This document shows positions 49,904-58,706 of a DNA stretch of 64,000 nt, piece by piece. The notes under the pieces were generated by a model, which made no database searches, was not told the DNA's origin, and saw nothing but the letters and a program-made list of their open reading frames with translations. The stretch comes from Opitutaceae bacterium. GTDB taxonomy: Bacteria > Verrucomicrobiota > Verrucomicrobiia > Opitutales > Opitutaceae. The position numbers and the translations under genes were made by a program. The stretch spans positions 1 to 64,000 of the forward strand of contig JAUYAK010000049.1 in NCBI GenBank assembly GCA_030693515.1, given 5' to 3'. Every line of letters begins with the position of its first letter. Within the stretch, counting starts at the first letter, position 1.

Positions 49904-51277
49904 TCAGTCGGACGGCGGCGAGAAGCGAAACGGGATGCGCACGAGGACATCCGTAGGCGCCCCGCCGCGCCGCGGCGCGCGAAACACCCACTGCTGGATC
50001 GCGGTCGCCGCCGCCCATCCAAAAGCGTCGTGCGTGGCCGACACCACCCGCGGCAGGCGTCCCCGCCCCTCCCGGTCGATTACAAACTCCACAATCGCCT
50101 CACCCTCCGGTTTGCCGGCTGAGCGGAGGGCCGCCGGATAGACTGGCGACACTCGGTAAACTGGCGACAGCGGCGCATCAAGCCCATCGGCGCCGCGGAT
50201 CGCGTCGGCGCGGGCCAGGACCAAGAGCCGCGCCAGCGGATCGGTCTTCTCGTCGGCGGCCGCGGGGGGCGTAAACTCGGCGCGCTTCAGCAGCGTGACC
50301 TCGACCGGCCCGGCGCGGCCCTCGGCCGGCTCGAACACCCACGCCTCCATCGCCGCGGCCAGGGCGTGGCCAAACTCCGGTGCGCTGGCCTCGCGGACTT
50401 TGACTTCGCCGACCGTGCCGTTCGACCGCACGATCAGCTCGACGCTCGCTGATCCCTTTTCGCCCTTGAGCAAGGCCGCGTGCGGCCAGACCGGATCCAC
50501 GACGATGTCGGGGCGGGGTGCATCAGCCGGAGCGGTGCCGTCCGGGGCCGTGAGTCGGTTGGCCGCGAGCACGGCCGCGCGCGTAGTGCGGGGTGCATCG
50601 AAGGACACCGCGCCCCTGAGTTCGGCCCGCACGGGCAGATCACCTTGGCGGGCTGGCTTGAATTCCCAACGCTGGCTGCCTTCGAGAGCGGGCGGCACAA
50701 AGTCGGCATGTGTCGCGCCCAGCACGCGCACCTGGCCGGCCCGCCCCTCAGCCGTGACCTCGCACTCAAAGACCACGCGGCCCGCGAGCTTGCGGTCGCG
50801 CAGGCTCTCCGGGTAGTCGCCGAGCGGCGAGGCGGTCAGCTCGGCGGGCTCGCGGGGCGCAGGTTTGGGCAGCAAATACGCCGGCGGCAGCAAGCCGGGC
50901 TTCTTCGGCTCAGGCTTCGACGGATCAAAGTTGAAAGGAACATCGAGGCTCATCGCGACGGCCCGTCCGGCATCGCGCGCAGGCGCGAAACCCCAGGTGC
51001 GCACGGCGGTCACCGCATTCTCGCCGAGCCTCGGATCGGTCTCATCAAGCACGCGCGCCTGCGTGACGCGGCCCGCTTCGTCGACCACGATGCGCACTGT
51101 CACAAAGCCGCCGACGCGCGCGCTCCGCGCCTCGGGCGGATAGACGGCGGGCGTCCACGTCTGGAGGAGTGGAGCGCTATCGGCGACCGCAGCATTGTCG
51201 GGCCGCTGTGGAGTCGATGCGCCGAAACCATCTGCCACCATCGCAAGCAAGCCTAGCAGCAAAAGAGCATTCTTCAT
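49904..51277 (-). CDS. Four tandem TonB C-terminal domains, secreted
   Basis: 457 residues with a signal-like N-terminus (KNALLLLGLLAMVADGFGAS). Four TonB_C-type repeats follow, each opening with a Y-P or W-P and closing with an aromatic-F/A pair: YPPEARSARVGGFVTVRIVV ... VRTWGFAPARD; YPESLRDRKLAGRVVFECEV ... SQRWEFKPARQ; VWPHAALLKGEKGSASVELI ... MEAWVFEPAEG; VYPAALRSAGKPEGEAIVEF ... IQQWVFRAPRR. Normal TonB has one such domain, a proline linker and an inner-membrane helix. Here no anchor other than the signal is seen. The adjacent gene has five such repeats; spacing is seven bases. Confidence 0.85.
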   Translation of the reverse strand: MKNALLLLGLLAMVADGFGASTPQRPDNAAVADSAPLLQTWTPAVYPPEARSARVGGFVTVRIVVDEAGRVTQARVLDETDPRLGENAVTAVRTWGFAPARDAGRAVAMSLDVPFNFDPSKPEPKKPGLLPPAYLLPKPAPREPAELTASPLGDYPESLRDRKLAGRVVFECEVTAEGRAGQVRVLGATHADFVPPALEGSQRWEFKPARQGDLPVRAELRGAVSFDAPRTTRAAVLAANRLTAPDGTAPADAPRPDIVVDPVWPHAALLKGEKGSASVELIVRSNGTVGEVKVREASAPEFGHALAAAMEAWVFEPAEGRAGPVEVTLLKRAEFTPPAAADEKTDPLARLLVLARADAIRGADGLDAPLSPVYRVSPVYPAALRSAGKPEGEAIVEFVIDREGRGRLPRVVSATHDAFGWAAATAIQQWVFRAPRRGGAPTDVLVRIPFRFSPPSD

Positions 51278-51284
51278 GCGTGAG

Positions 51285-52964
51285 TCATTTTGCCGCAGGA
51301 TCATTATCAAAATCGAAAGGAATCCTCACCCGCACAGCCACGGGGCTGCCACCACGCGTAGGCGGCTCGTAGCGCCACGCCGCCACAGCCTGCACGGCCG
51401 CATAGCCAAACGCCTCTTCCGTAGCCGATACGATCCGCGGCAACCGGGCCCGTCCCTCCTCATCGAGGATGAATTCGACGATGGCTTGGCCCTTCACAAC
51501 GGTCTCGGGGATGGAGGCCGGAAACTGCGGCGGCCTCCGAGACCGGGGCACCGGCGCCGCGTCGAGATCCTTGAGGGAAAAAATCGTCTCCGGCCTTTTT
51601 TCCTCGCGCCGCAAAAGCGCGCGATCGTCGTCGCTCACGAGCTGCCAGGCGCGATCCTCGCTGAACTCCTGAAGAAAGCCCTCGAGGGCCGGGCCGGGCT
51701 TCCCGGACTTGATCGCGGGCTCAAAAGTGAAGCACTCCACCGCCGCCTGCAGCGCGCGGCCAAACTCAGGTGCGGTGGCCTCGCGCACGTCCGCGCGCAC
51801 CACGCGACCGCGCACATCAACGATGTAGGCGACCGAGGCCTTGCCCTTAACCCGCGCGCGCAGCTGCTCGTAGGGATAGACGGCAAGCACCGTGCCCCGC
51901 GGCTTGGGCGGGGTGTCGTAGCGAAACGCCTCGGGCAGCTTCGAGAGGTCGCGCTTTCGAACCTCGGAAAGGGGCCCACCGCCACCGTCGCGTTCGCCAT
52001 CCAAAGTGAAGATAATCGGAACCTGCATGTGCATCGACACCGGGCGATTGCCGACACGGGCCGGCTCAAACTTCCACTGCCGGACTGCCTCAATCGCAGG
52101 ATCATCAAATGCCGGATTGAGCGAACGTGCGGCGTAGGCGTTGCGGACACGGCCCTCGATATCGACGATGAAGTCGACCACCACCTCGCCTCGCAGGCCG
52201 CTGGCCCGCATCTCGCGCGGGTAGACCGGGCGAGCCTGGGTGATCGCCCGCGGCGGCATCTTCGTGCCAGCACCCACGCCTACTTCCTCGCTGCCCGTGA
52301 CGACGACAAACGCAGTCCTCAACTCGGCCGCAACCGCGGCGCCACCGCGCCTCGCTGGTGCAAATCTCCACGCGCTCGCCGCAATCTCGATCGGACGCTG
52401 CAACTCCGGCGCCACGCCTCGCACCGCCGCGATTCGCCCGGTCTCGTCAACCGTCACATCTGCGGACACGACAATGTCGGGAAACACGTCGGTCGTTTTT
52501 CGGTTCTTCAGCCCAGGCACGCGTGCAACGGCCACTTCGGTCAACCGGGGCGTGGCATCAGGTATCTTGTCGGCCGCTGAGGCCGGGTTGAAAATAACCG
52601 CAAATGAGGTGGCCGTGTTGACGCCTCTTTTTTCACGACGACCGGGTGACCACGAATAGCCTCGATCAAGCATGTGCGCCGCACGTTCAAATGCCAGCTG
52701 CGTCGCGTGGGGATGAAAGACCAGCGTCTGGCCCTTTTCATCAAGGATGACATCGAAAACGACGTAGCCAATCTCGCCACTGCCGCGCATGGCCTCCGGA
52801 TAAACGATCCGGGGGGCGCTTTTCAGCACGGGTAATTCGTCGGGCGCGTCGTGCGCAACCCTCCACACCGGTTTCGTGATGGTGACATCCTGCGCACCCA
52901 GCGCGCCGAGGACGAGCAGCGGCAGCACGCCGCGGCGAAGCAGGTCGAACAAATGCATGGCCAT
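51285..52964 (-). CDS. Five tandem TonB C-terminal-like domains, secreted
   Basis: 559 residues, N-terminal signal (LFDLLRRGVLPLLVLGALGA). Five repeats are visible, starting near IVYPEAMRGSGEIGYVVFDV, VFPDIVVSADVTVDETGRIA, PVYPREMRASGLRGEVVVDF, AVYPYEQLRARVKGKASVAY and PQFPASIPETVVKGQAIVEF; each contains the V-D-x-x-G-R turn and a late W/F-x-F/Y-x-P strand. The second and fourth are the most diverged. It probably arose with the neighbouring four-repeat gene by duplication. Start at 52964; a second ATG at 52958 is equally possible. Confidence 0.83.
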   Translation of the reverse strand: MAMHLFDLLRRGVLPLLVLGALGAQDVTITKPVWRVAHDAPDELPVLKSAPRIVYPEAMRGSGEIGYVVFDVILDEKGQTLVFHPHATQLAFERAAHMLDRGYSWSPGRREKRGVNTATSFAVIFNPASAADKIPDATPRLTEVAVARVPGLKNRKTTDVFPDIVVSADVTVDETGRIAAVRGVAPELQRPIEIAASAWRFAPARRGGAAVAAELRTAFVVVTGSEEVGVGAGTKMPPRAITQARPVYPREMRASGLRGEVVVDFIVDIEGRVRNAYAARSLNPAFDDPAIEAVRQWKFEPARVGNRPVSMHMQVPIIFTLDGERDGGGGPLSEVRKRDLSKLPEAFRYDTPPKPRGTVLAVYPYEQLRARVKGKASVAYIVDVRGRVVRADVREATAPEFGRALQAAVECFTFEPAIKSGKPGPALEGFLQEFSEDRAWQLVSDDDRALLRREEKRPETIFSLKDLDAAPVPRSRRPPQFPASIPETVVKGQAIVEFILDEEGRARLPRIVSATEEAFGYAAVQAVAAWRYEPPTRGGSPVAVRVRIPFDFDNDPAAK

Positions 52965-52982
52965 GCCTCAGGTTGACTGCTC

Positions 52983-54002
52983 TCAGCCCAGCCCCGCCTT
53001 CGCGAGGTGGCCCTTCAGCACGGCGAGATCACTTTTCATCAGCGCTTTCATCTGCGTGACACGATCAGCGGAGCTCAGCGTCGCGGGCGGGCGCTCGAAG
53101 GGCGGATACTCCAGGTGCACTGAGATCGGACCGCCGAGGCCGAGTTCCTTCACCAGCTTGTAATACGCGTCGAAGGGCACGATGCCCTCGCCGAGCGGCA
53201 CGTTCTCGATCGCAGCCTTGCCGGGCGATTGCTGCCACTTGAAATCTTTGATGTCGGTGCAGCGGATCCAGGGGGCGAGGAGCTTGAGCGCGAGCGGCCA
53301 GGACTGGCCGCCCTCCGCGATCGCGTGCCGGATGTCGTATTGCACGCCGAGGGCGCGCGGATCGATGTCCTTGAGCAGGTGGTAAAGATCCCAGATCGGG
53401 CCGCCCACCCGGGGGCCGGCGTGGTTCTGGATGGCGCCGTGGATGCCGAGCGAGGCGTTGAGCGCGGCAAGTTCCTTCAGCGCGGGCTGCAGTTTCTCGA
53501 GGGAGCCGGTGATGCCGAGCTTGGCATCGTAGGAGAAATTGCCGAGGCGGTAAACCTTCACGCCGTGCGCCGCGGCGGTGCGGAGGACGGCCTCGGTGTG
53601 CTCGGCGCGCGCGCTGGTGATCTCGGTGGTGATCATCTCGACCTTCAGGCCGGCGGCGCGGGCGGCGTCGATGGCGCGGGGCAGCTCCTCCTTCACCTTG
53701 GCCGGCAGCACGTGGGGCTGGCCGGTGCGCACGGTCAGATCAATGCCGCCGTAGCCGCACTCGGCGATGATCTTCGCCGTCTCGGCGACGGAGAACATGT
53801 GCAGCGGCTTCGAGAAGACGTGGATGGTGCCCGGGGTGGCCGGTTTGCCGGCCATGGCGGGCGCGGCGGATTTTTTCTCCGCGGCAAAGGCGGAGGAAAC
53901 GGCGCCGGCCAGCGGGAGCGCGGCGGCGGTCGCGGCGAGGCGCGTGACGAAATCACGGCGCGTGCAGGCGGTGGCGGAGGAATGGGCAGGATGGGTTTTC
54001 AT
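52983..54002 (-). CDS. Tat-exported sugar phosphate isomerase/epimerase (TIM barrel)
   Basis: 339 residues with a twin-arginine signal (CTRRDFVTRLAATAAALPLA). The barrel has GYGGIDLTVRTGQPHVLPAK, GIHGAIQNHAGPRVGGPIWD (ligand residues), LGVQYDIRHAIAEGG (aspartate/histidine) and IRCTDIKDFKWQ (lysine). It is paralogous in fold, but not close in sequence, to the 38755-39720 enzyme. Gene order places it just upstream of the TonB-repeat genes, so it may be the first gene of a minus-strand operon running to the lyase. Confidence 0.87.
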   Translation of the reverse strand: MKTHPAHSSATACTRRDFVTRLAATAAALPLAGAVSSAFAAEKKSAAPAMAGKPATPGTIHVFSKPLHMFSVAETAKIIAECGYGGIDLTVRTGQPHVLPAKVKEELPRAIDAARAAGLKVEMITTEITSARAEHTEAVLRTAAAHGVKVYRLGNFSYDAKLGITGSLEKLQPALKELAALNASLGIHGAIQNHAGPRVGGPIWDLYHLLKDIDPRALGVQYDIRHAIAEGGQSWPLALKLLAPWIRCTDIKDFKWQQSPGKAAIENVPLGEGIVPFDAYYKLVKELGLGGPISVHLEYPPFERPPATLSSADRVTQMKALMKSDLAVLKGHLAKAGLG

Positions 54003-54058
54003 GGGGAAAAGCAGGGTGAAGCGGACGCGGGGAAACGGAAAATCGGCCGGCGCGGCGC

Positions 54059-54511
54059 TCAGCCTTTGCCGCCGCGGAGCACGACGACGTGATCGACGCC
54101 CTTGGTCTCGAACTCGCGCCAGTAGCTGTCCTCGATCGCGGCGAGGCGCTCCTCCTCGTCGTCGGTCAGCTCGTCGCCGAGCTTGGTGGGGCCGAGGTCG
54201 GCGCGCAGGTCGCGCTCGGCGAGGCGCCCGACGAGCTCGCCCCAGAACATGTCGTCAATGAACTCGTCGAGTTTGGCCTGCGCGGGGCCGCCCACGAGCT
54301 TCTCGTTGGGGAAAAACTGGCCGTTCACGTCCTGCTCGACGAGGTCGGCGCAGCCAAATGGCTGGGCGAGGCCGAAGACTTTCTGCGCCACGTCCGCGTA
54401 GCGCTCCGGCATCGTGGCCGGATCCTCGGGCCGCGAACCCACGACGTAGAGCCCGAGATGGGCGAGCTCGAGCAGGCGCGCGTATTCCTTCTGGGTGAAC
54501 GAAACCTTCAT
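54059..54511 (-). CDS. Acidic hypothetical protein
   Basis: 150 residues, acidic and helical (SFTQKEYARLLELAHLGLYV; LDEFIDDMFWGELVGRLAER), without signal peptide or membrane helix. No family recognised. The ATG at 54511 follows GAAACC... with no obvious ribosome binding site; a longer frame upstream is basic and shadow-like. It is 57 bases downstream of the Tat epimerase start and divergent from the acyltransferase gene. Confidence 0.65.
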   Translation of the reverse strand: MKVSFTQKEYARLLELAHLGLYVVGSRPEDPATMPERYADVAQKVFGLAQPFGCADLVEQDVNGQFFPNEKLVGGPAQAKLDEFIDDMFWGELVGRLAERDLRADLGPTKLGDELTDDEEERLAAIEDSYWREFETKGVDHVVVLRGGKG

Positions 54512-54628
54512 GCGGCCCCGACACGAAGGGCGAAACGCGCCGCGTTCAACGCAGATCGTCGCGCGTGCGAGGTGCGCATTGACCGCGCGGGTCGCTTGCG
54601 CCGTGCTCCCCATTCGCCGCGCCCCCGC

Positions 54629-55870
54629 ATGAATCCGCCCGCCGCCCCCTCGCCCGCCACGGCCCTCCCACCCAAGCCCCCGCGCCTGCTCTCGCTCGAT
54701 GCGCTGCGCGGCTTCGACATGTGCTGGATCCTCGGCGGCGATGCGGCGCTCCGCGCACTCGGGAAAATCGTGCCCGCCGGGCCGCTACCGGCGCTTGCGG
54801 GGCAGTTCGAGCACAAGGACTGGGCGGGCTTCGCGTTCTACGATCTGATTTTTCCGCTGTTTCTTTTCATCGTCGGCGTGTCGTCGGTCTTTTCGCTGTC
54901 GCGGCTCGTCGAGCAGCACGACCGCGCGACGGCGATCAAGCGCGTGCTGCTGCGCACGGCGATCCTCTACGCGCTGGGGCTGTTCTATGCCGGCGGGATG
55001 ACTCAGCCTTGGCCGGGCCTGCGGCTCGTCGGCGTGCTCCCGCGCATCGCGCTCGCCTACGGCGCGACGGGGCTGCTGTTCATCTTCTTCAAGCCGCGCA
55101 CCCTCGCCGGGATCGCGGCGGCGATTCTCGTGGGCTACTGGGCGCTGCTTACGTTTGTGCCGATCCGGGATTTTCAACTGGAGAAGACCGCCATCGCCGC
55201 GCGCCTCGGCACCGACAAGGCCACGCCCGCGCAGATCGCGGCGGCGTTTGAGGCGACGACCGCGCGCGTCACCGGTGGCTACGAGCCCGGGAAGAATCTA
55301 GCCAACCATCTCGACTTCCAGTTCCTGCCCGGCCGCAAATACGACGTTTATTGGGATCCCGAAGGCTATCTGAGCACGCTGCCCGCGATCGCGACGTGCC
55401 TGCTCGGGGTCTTCGCCGGCCTCTTGCTGCGGCGCACGGATCGCACCGATGCGCAGAAACTCGCCGCCCTCGCGATCGGCGGCGGGGCGGCGCTGGCGGC
55501 CGGGCACCTTTGGGGCCTGCAGTTTCCGATCATCAAAAAAATCTGGACCTCGTCGTTCGTGCTGGTGGCGGGCGGGTGGAGCCTGCTGCTGCTGGCGGCG
55601 TTCTACTGGGTGATAGATGTGCGCGGGGCGCGGCGCTGGTGCACGCCGTTCGTGTGGGTGGGGCTCAACCCGATCACGCTCTACCTGATCTCGGGCATCG
55701 TGGGCTACCGTGCGTTGGCCAATCGGATCGTCGGCGGCGACGTGCGGGCGTGGCTTGACCGCGTGCTCGGCCCCGGCGGCGGCGATCTCGGCACGAACCT
55801 CGGCGCGATGGCCGTGATGTTCACGATCGCGTGGTTCCTGCACCAGCGGCGGATCTATCTGCGGGCGTAG
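54629..55870 (+). CDS. HGSNAT-like membrane acyltransferase (DUF5009/DUF1624)
   Basis: 413 residues with about ten membrane helices. LSLDALRGFDMCWILGGDAA followed by FYDLIFPLFLFIVGVSSVFS is the signature of the heparan-alpha-glucosaminide N-acetyltransferase family, in which a histidine-bearing loop transfers acetyl groups to sugars; conserved RLVGVLPRIALAYG follows. A glycan-modifying role would fit the locus. The ATG at 54629 comes after a C-rich leader. A family C repeat starts right after the stop. Confidence 0.88.
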   Translation: MNPPAAPSPATALPPKPPRLLSLDALRGFDMCWILGGDAALRALGKIVPAGPLPALAGQFEHKDWAGFAFYDLIFPLFLFIVGVSSVFSLSRLVEQHDRATAIKRVLLRTAILYALGLFYAGGMTQPWPGLRLVGVLPRIALAYGATGLLFIFFKPRTLAGIAAAILVGYWALLTFVPIRDFQLEKTAIAARLGTDKATPAQIAAAFEATTARVTGGYEPGKNLANHLDFQFLPGRKYDVYWDPEGYLSTLPAIATCLLGVFAGLLLRRTDRTDAQKLAALAIGGGAALAAGHLWGLQFPIIKKIWTSSFVLVAGGWSLLLLAAFYWVIDVRGARRWCTPFVWVGLNPITLYLISGIVGYRALANRIVGGDVRAWLDRVLGPGGGDLGTNLGAMAVMFTIAWFLHQRRIYLRA

Positions 55871-55871
55871 G

Positions 55872-55947
55872 GTAGCAACGGCGGGCGTCCCTGCCCGCCG
55901 GTTCAGGACTTTCACCAAGCCACGGCGGGCGGGACGCCCGCCGCTAC
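55872..55947. repeat. Palindromic repeat family C, intact copy
   Basis: GTAGCAACGGCGGGCGTCCC and the inverted GGGACGCCCGCCGCTAC around a GGTTCAGGACTTTCACCAAG centre. Its right edge provides the TAG stop of the minus-strand thioredoxin-fold gene, and it could act as a bidirectional hairpin between convergent genes. Confidence 0.8.
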
Positions 55948-57113
55948 GGTTTGGCCGCAAGCGCATCGAGGAGTTCGGGACGCTCCGCGCGCTCGATGGC
56001 CCGGCGTAGCAGCGCGCGCGTCTCTGCGGAAGGCTCGACGGCCAGAATCTGGCCGATGAGCTCGCGCGCCGCCGCCAGCTCGCCGGCGCCGGCGAGCATC
56101 TCGACGTGAGGGAGCTGAAGCCTGATGCTGGACCGCTTCGCCGTCAGATCGGCACCGCCGGACTGCAGCCGCGAGAGGGTCGAATCCGCCACCCGCAGGA
56201 TGCTGGCCGGCGGCATCGCCTCCAGCGCCTCCGCGTAGCGCCGCGCCGCGATAAGCTGCGGCTGAACCCTCGTGCCAAAGCCCCGGCGCCGCGGATCGCC
56301 CGCGGGCAGTTGGTCGAACATCGCGAGATTCGCCGCCCGATCCCCGAGGGCCTCGTTGAGCGCGGCAAAATCACTGGCCGCGCGGGCGTCGCCGCCCAGC
56401 AGGCGGGTCTTCGCGTCGTCGCGACGCGTGACGAGCGCCGCACGGGCCGGCGGATAATTCGCCGCCAGCCGGCCCAAATCGCCGGTGAGAAAACTGGTGC
56501 GGACCCCCGTGAAGCTGCTGACTTTGATCATCCCCTCGTCGAAACACCAGAGGTAGTGCTCGAGCGCCTCGGCCGACTGGCCGGCGCGCGCGAGCGTCTT
56601 CGCGAGATCATAACGGGCACGGACGGCTTCCCGGCTGTCGGCCGAGGCCGAGGTCACGGCATCGTGCGCGCGCACCAAGGTGGGCCGGCCGGCGACGCCC
56701 GCGGCAAAATCCGCGATGAACCGCGCCGGATCGCGAAAGCCGACGATGCGATCGACCTCCGTGCCGTCGGGCTTGAGCACGAGCAGCGTCGGGTAGGCGG
56801 CGATGGCGTAGTGTTTCGCGGCGGCGCGGCCCTCCTTCTCGGCATCAAGCTTGAGGGCGACGGCCTTGGCGTTGACGAGTTCGCCGACCTTGGGGTCCGT
56901 CCAGGTCTGCTGGTCGAGGAGTTTGCAGGGCGCGCACCACGTGGTGAAGAAATCAATGAACACGAGTTTGCGCTCCGCTTGGGCGGCAGCAAACGCACCC
57001 TCGAGGCTGAGGGGACGGAAGGCCACGGCGGATTTTGTTTCCTGGGCGACGGCCGGCGGAAGCGCCAGACCGGAGAACACGGCAAAGAGACCGACAAGGC
57101 TTCTGGGGTGCAT
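55944..57113 (-). CDS. Secreted thioredoxin-fold protein with helical C-terminal region
   Basis: 389 residues. Signal peptide (LVGLFAVFSGLALPPAVAQ), then a thioredoxin domain with FFTTWCAPCKLLDQQTW (CxxC) and the cis-proline region AIAAYPTLLVLKPDGTEV. Residues ~160-389 are helical, TPR-like repeats (SREAVRARYDLAKTLARAGQ; GELAAARELIGQILAVEPSA). It probably handles periplasmic disulfides; a DsbD-type reductase is encoded further along (61772-63916). The stop TAG lies in the adjacent family C repeat. Confidence 0.87.
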   Translation of the reverse strand: MHPRSLVGLFAVFSGLALPPAVAQETKSAVAFRPLSLEGAFAAAQAERKLVFIDFFTTWCAPCKLLDQQTWTDPKVGELVNAKAVALKLDAEKEGRAAAKHYAIAAYPTLLVLKPDGTEVDRIVGFRDPARFIADFAAGVAGRPTLVRAHDAVTSASADSREAVRARYDLAKTLARAGQSAEALEHYLWCFDEGMIKVSSFTGVRTSFLTGDLGRLAANYPPARAALVTRRDDAKTRLLGGDARAASDFAALNEALGDRAANLAMFDQLPAGDPRRRGFGTRVQPQLIAARRYAEALEAMPPASILRVADSTLSRLQSGGADLTAKRSSIRLQLPHVEMLAGAGELAAARELIGQILAVEPSAETRALLRRAIERAERPELLDALAAKP

Positions 57114-57341
57114 GGGAGTAAAAGACGCTCGCTACGGCCCGCGGAGGTGGGCCGCGACCTCATCGGCGATAAAGCCGGGGTCGCCCGTGGGACGCGCTTT
57201 CATGCCGCCAACGGTGCGCGAGCGCCGCCCTCCACGCAAGCTGGCGCTGCGCCGTGGCCGCCGCTGTCAAGCGGCCGGGCGAATTTTTTTTGCGCGCCGT
57301 CGCGGAACATTTTCGGCGCCGGTTCCATCTCTCCTAGCACT

Positions 57342-57872
57342 ATGAAAACCATCCGACTTCTCTCCCTCTTCGCCCTGGGCTTCGCGACCTTGGCTCCTTG
57401 GGCCGGCGCGCTGGAAAAACCCGCCGACAAGACCCCCCGCCCCGTCCGCCTGCAGCTGCGCGTCGACCTGCCGTTCAGCATGAACCCGATCCGGGACGAC
57501 GACATCGCCGAGGCGTTTGCCCACCGCGTCGTGACCGCGCTGCACGAGCAGGGCTTCAAGGGCCGCATCAAATATGTCGAGAACGGCGACCGGGTGGACG
57601 AGACCGTGCCCGTGCTCGATGTCCGCATCTTTGAGTGGCGCGTGAACCGCATCGGCCACACGGACTGCGTCTTCTCCGCCGCACTCAAGTCGCCGCGCGG
57701 CGAGCAGAACCTCGGCATGTTTTCCGGGACCTCGATCATGACGTGGATGCGCCGCGACTGGTTCGCGCGCGCCGACAGCTTCGACGACGCCGCCCGCGAC
57801 GCGCTGGGCAATCTCAAGGCCCGGCTCGATGCAACCGATTTGATCGAGCCGGCGGTGACGATGAAAAAGTAG
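57342..57872 (+). CDS. Secreted hypothetical protein
   Basis: 176 residues with a signal peptide (IRLLSLFALGFATLAPWAGA). The mature part is a single alpha/beta domain (PVRLQLRVDLPFSMNPIRDD; AFAHRVVTALHEQGFKGRIK), not assigned to a family; the pattern resembles small periplasmic proteins of about 160 residues seen in Opitutaceae. The ATG at 57342 follows CTCTCCTAGCACT. It converges on the NodJ-like permease gene, 12 bases apart. Confidence 0.68.
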   Translation: MKTIRLLSLFALGFATLAPWAGALEKPADKTPRPVRLQLRVDLPFSMNPIRDDDIAEAFAHRVVTALHEQGFKGRIKYVENGDRVDETVPVLDVRIFEWRVNRIGHTDCVFSAALKSPRGEQNLGMFSGTSIMTWMRRDWFARADSFDDAARDALGNLKARLDATDLIEPAVTMKK

Positions 57873-57884
57873 CGCCGCCGCGCC

Positions 57885-58706
57885 TCACGCGTCGCCAAAG
57901 ACGCGTTTGCGCAGCAGGCGCAGATCAATGGGCACGAGCAGGAGCAGCATCACGGCGCTCAACGCCGCGGCGTAGGCGAGGTGCGTCGTCGGCGTGCCGC
58001 GCAGCAGTAGCCAGCGCAGACCCTCGGCGAGGTGATGCAGCGGGTTCGCCAGCACGAGCGTCTCCAGCCACGGCAGCGCCGGCAGCGGGAAATACGTGCT
58101 GCTCGTGAACCCGATCGGCAGGATCACGAGGAAGAACGGGAGCCCCATGTGATCCATGCTGGGCAAAATCGCGGTGAAGAAGAGCCCCACGGAGGCAAAC
58201 GCCACCGCCGCGAGAAACAGCAACGGGATCGCGAGCGGCAGCCACGTCCAGTGCAGCTGCAACACACCGGCGACGCCGAAGCCCGCGAGCACGAGGCACA
58301 CGACCACCGCGTAGAAGGTCGCGAGCGTCGCCGCCCAGAGCATCTCCGCCCAGACGACGTGCTCCAGCCGCACCTGTGTCGTAAGCTGGCCCTCCCAAGA
58401 TTTCTGGTAGTGCATCCGCATGTAGGCGGAGAAAATCGATTGGAAGAACGCGGTCATGAACACCGTGTAGGCCAGAATGCCCGGCGCGAGATAGGGCAGA
58501 TAATCCGCCGGCGCGCCGCCCCACACGAGGTTCCCGATCTGGCTGCCGAGGCCGACACCGAAGGCGAGCAGCATCACGAGCGGCTCGGCCAGCGGCGGGA
58601 TGACCGCCGTGTGCCAGTTGCGCAGATGCACGCGCAGGTGCCGCGCGAGCACGGCGCGGCTCTGCCACGCCAATGCGGGTCCGAAGATGCGGCGCACGGC
58701 ACTCAT
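57885..58706 (-). CDS. ABC-2 type permease (NodJ-like)
   Basis: 273 residues, six membrane helices. HLRVHLRNWHTAVIPPLAEP and GILAYTVFMTAFFQSIFSAY are the conserved first-helix and loop features of NodJ/ABC-2 permeases, and GFTSSTYFPLPALPWLETLV is the typical late helix. It forms an exporter with the ATPase encoded just upstream, whose stop overlaps its ATG (ATGA). The substrate (lipid-linked sugar or drug) is unknown. Confidence 0.9.
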   Translation of the reverse strand: MSAVRRIFGPALAWQSRAVLARHLRVHLRNWHTAVIPPLAEPLVMLLAFGVGLGSQIGNLVWGGAPADYLPYLAPGILAYTVFMTAFFQSIFSAYMRMHYQKSWEGQLTTQVRLEHVVWAEMLWAATLATFYAVVVCLVLAGFGVAGVLQLHWTWLPLAIPLLFLAAVAFASVGLFFTAILPSMDHMGLPFFLVILPIGFTSSTYFPLPALPWLETLVLANPLHHLAEGLRWLLLRGTPTTHLAYAAALSAVMLLLLVPIDLRLLRKRVFGDA

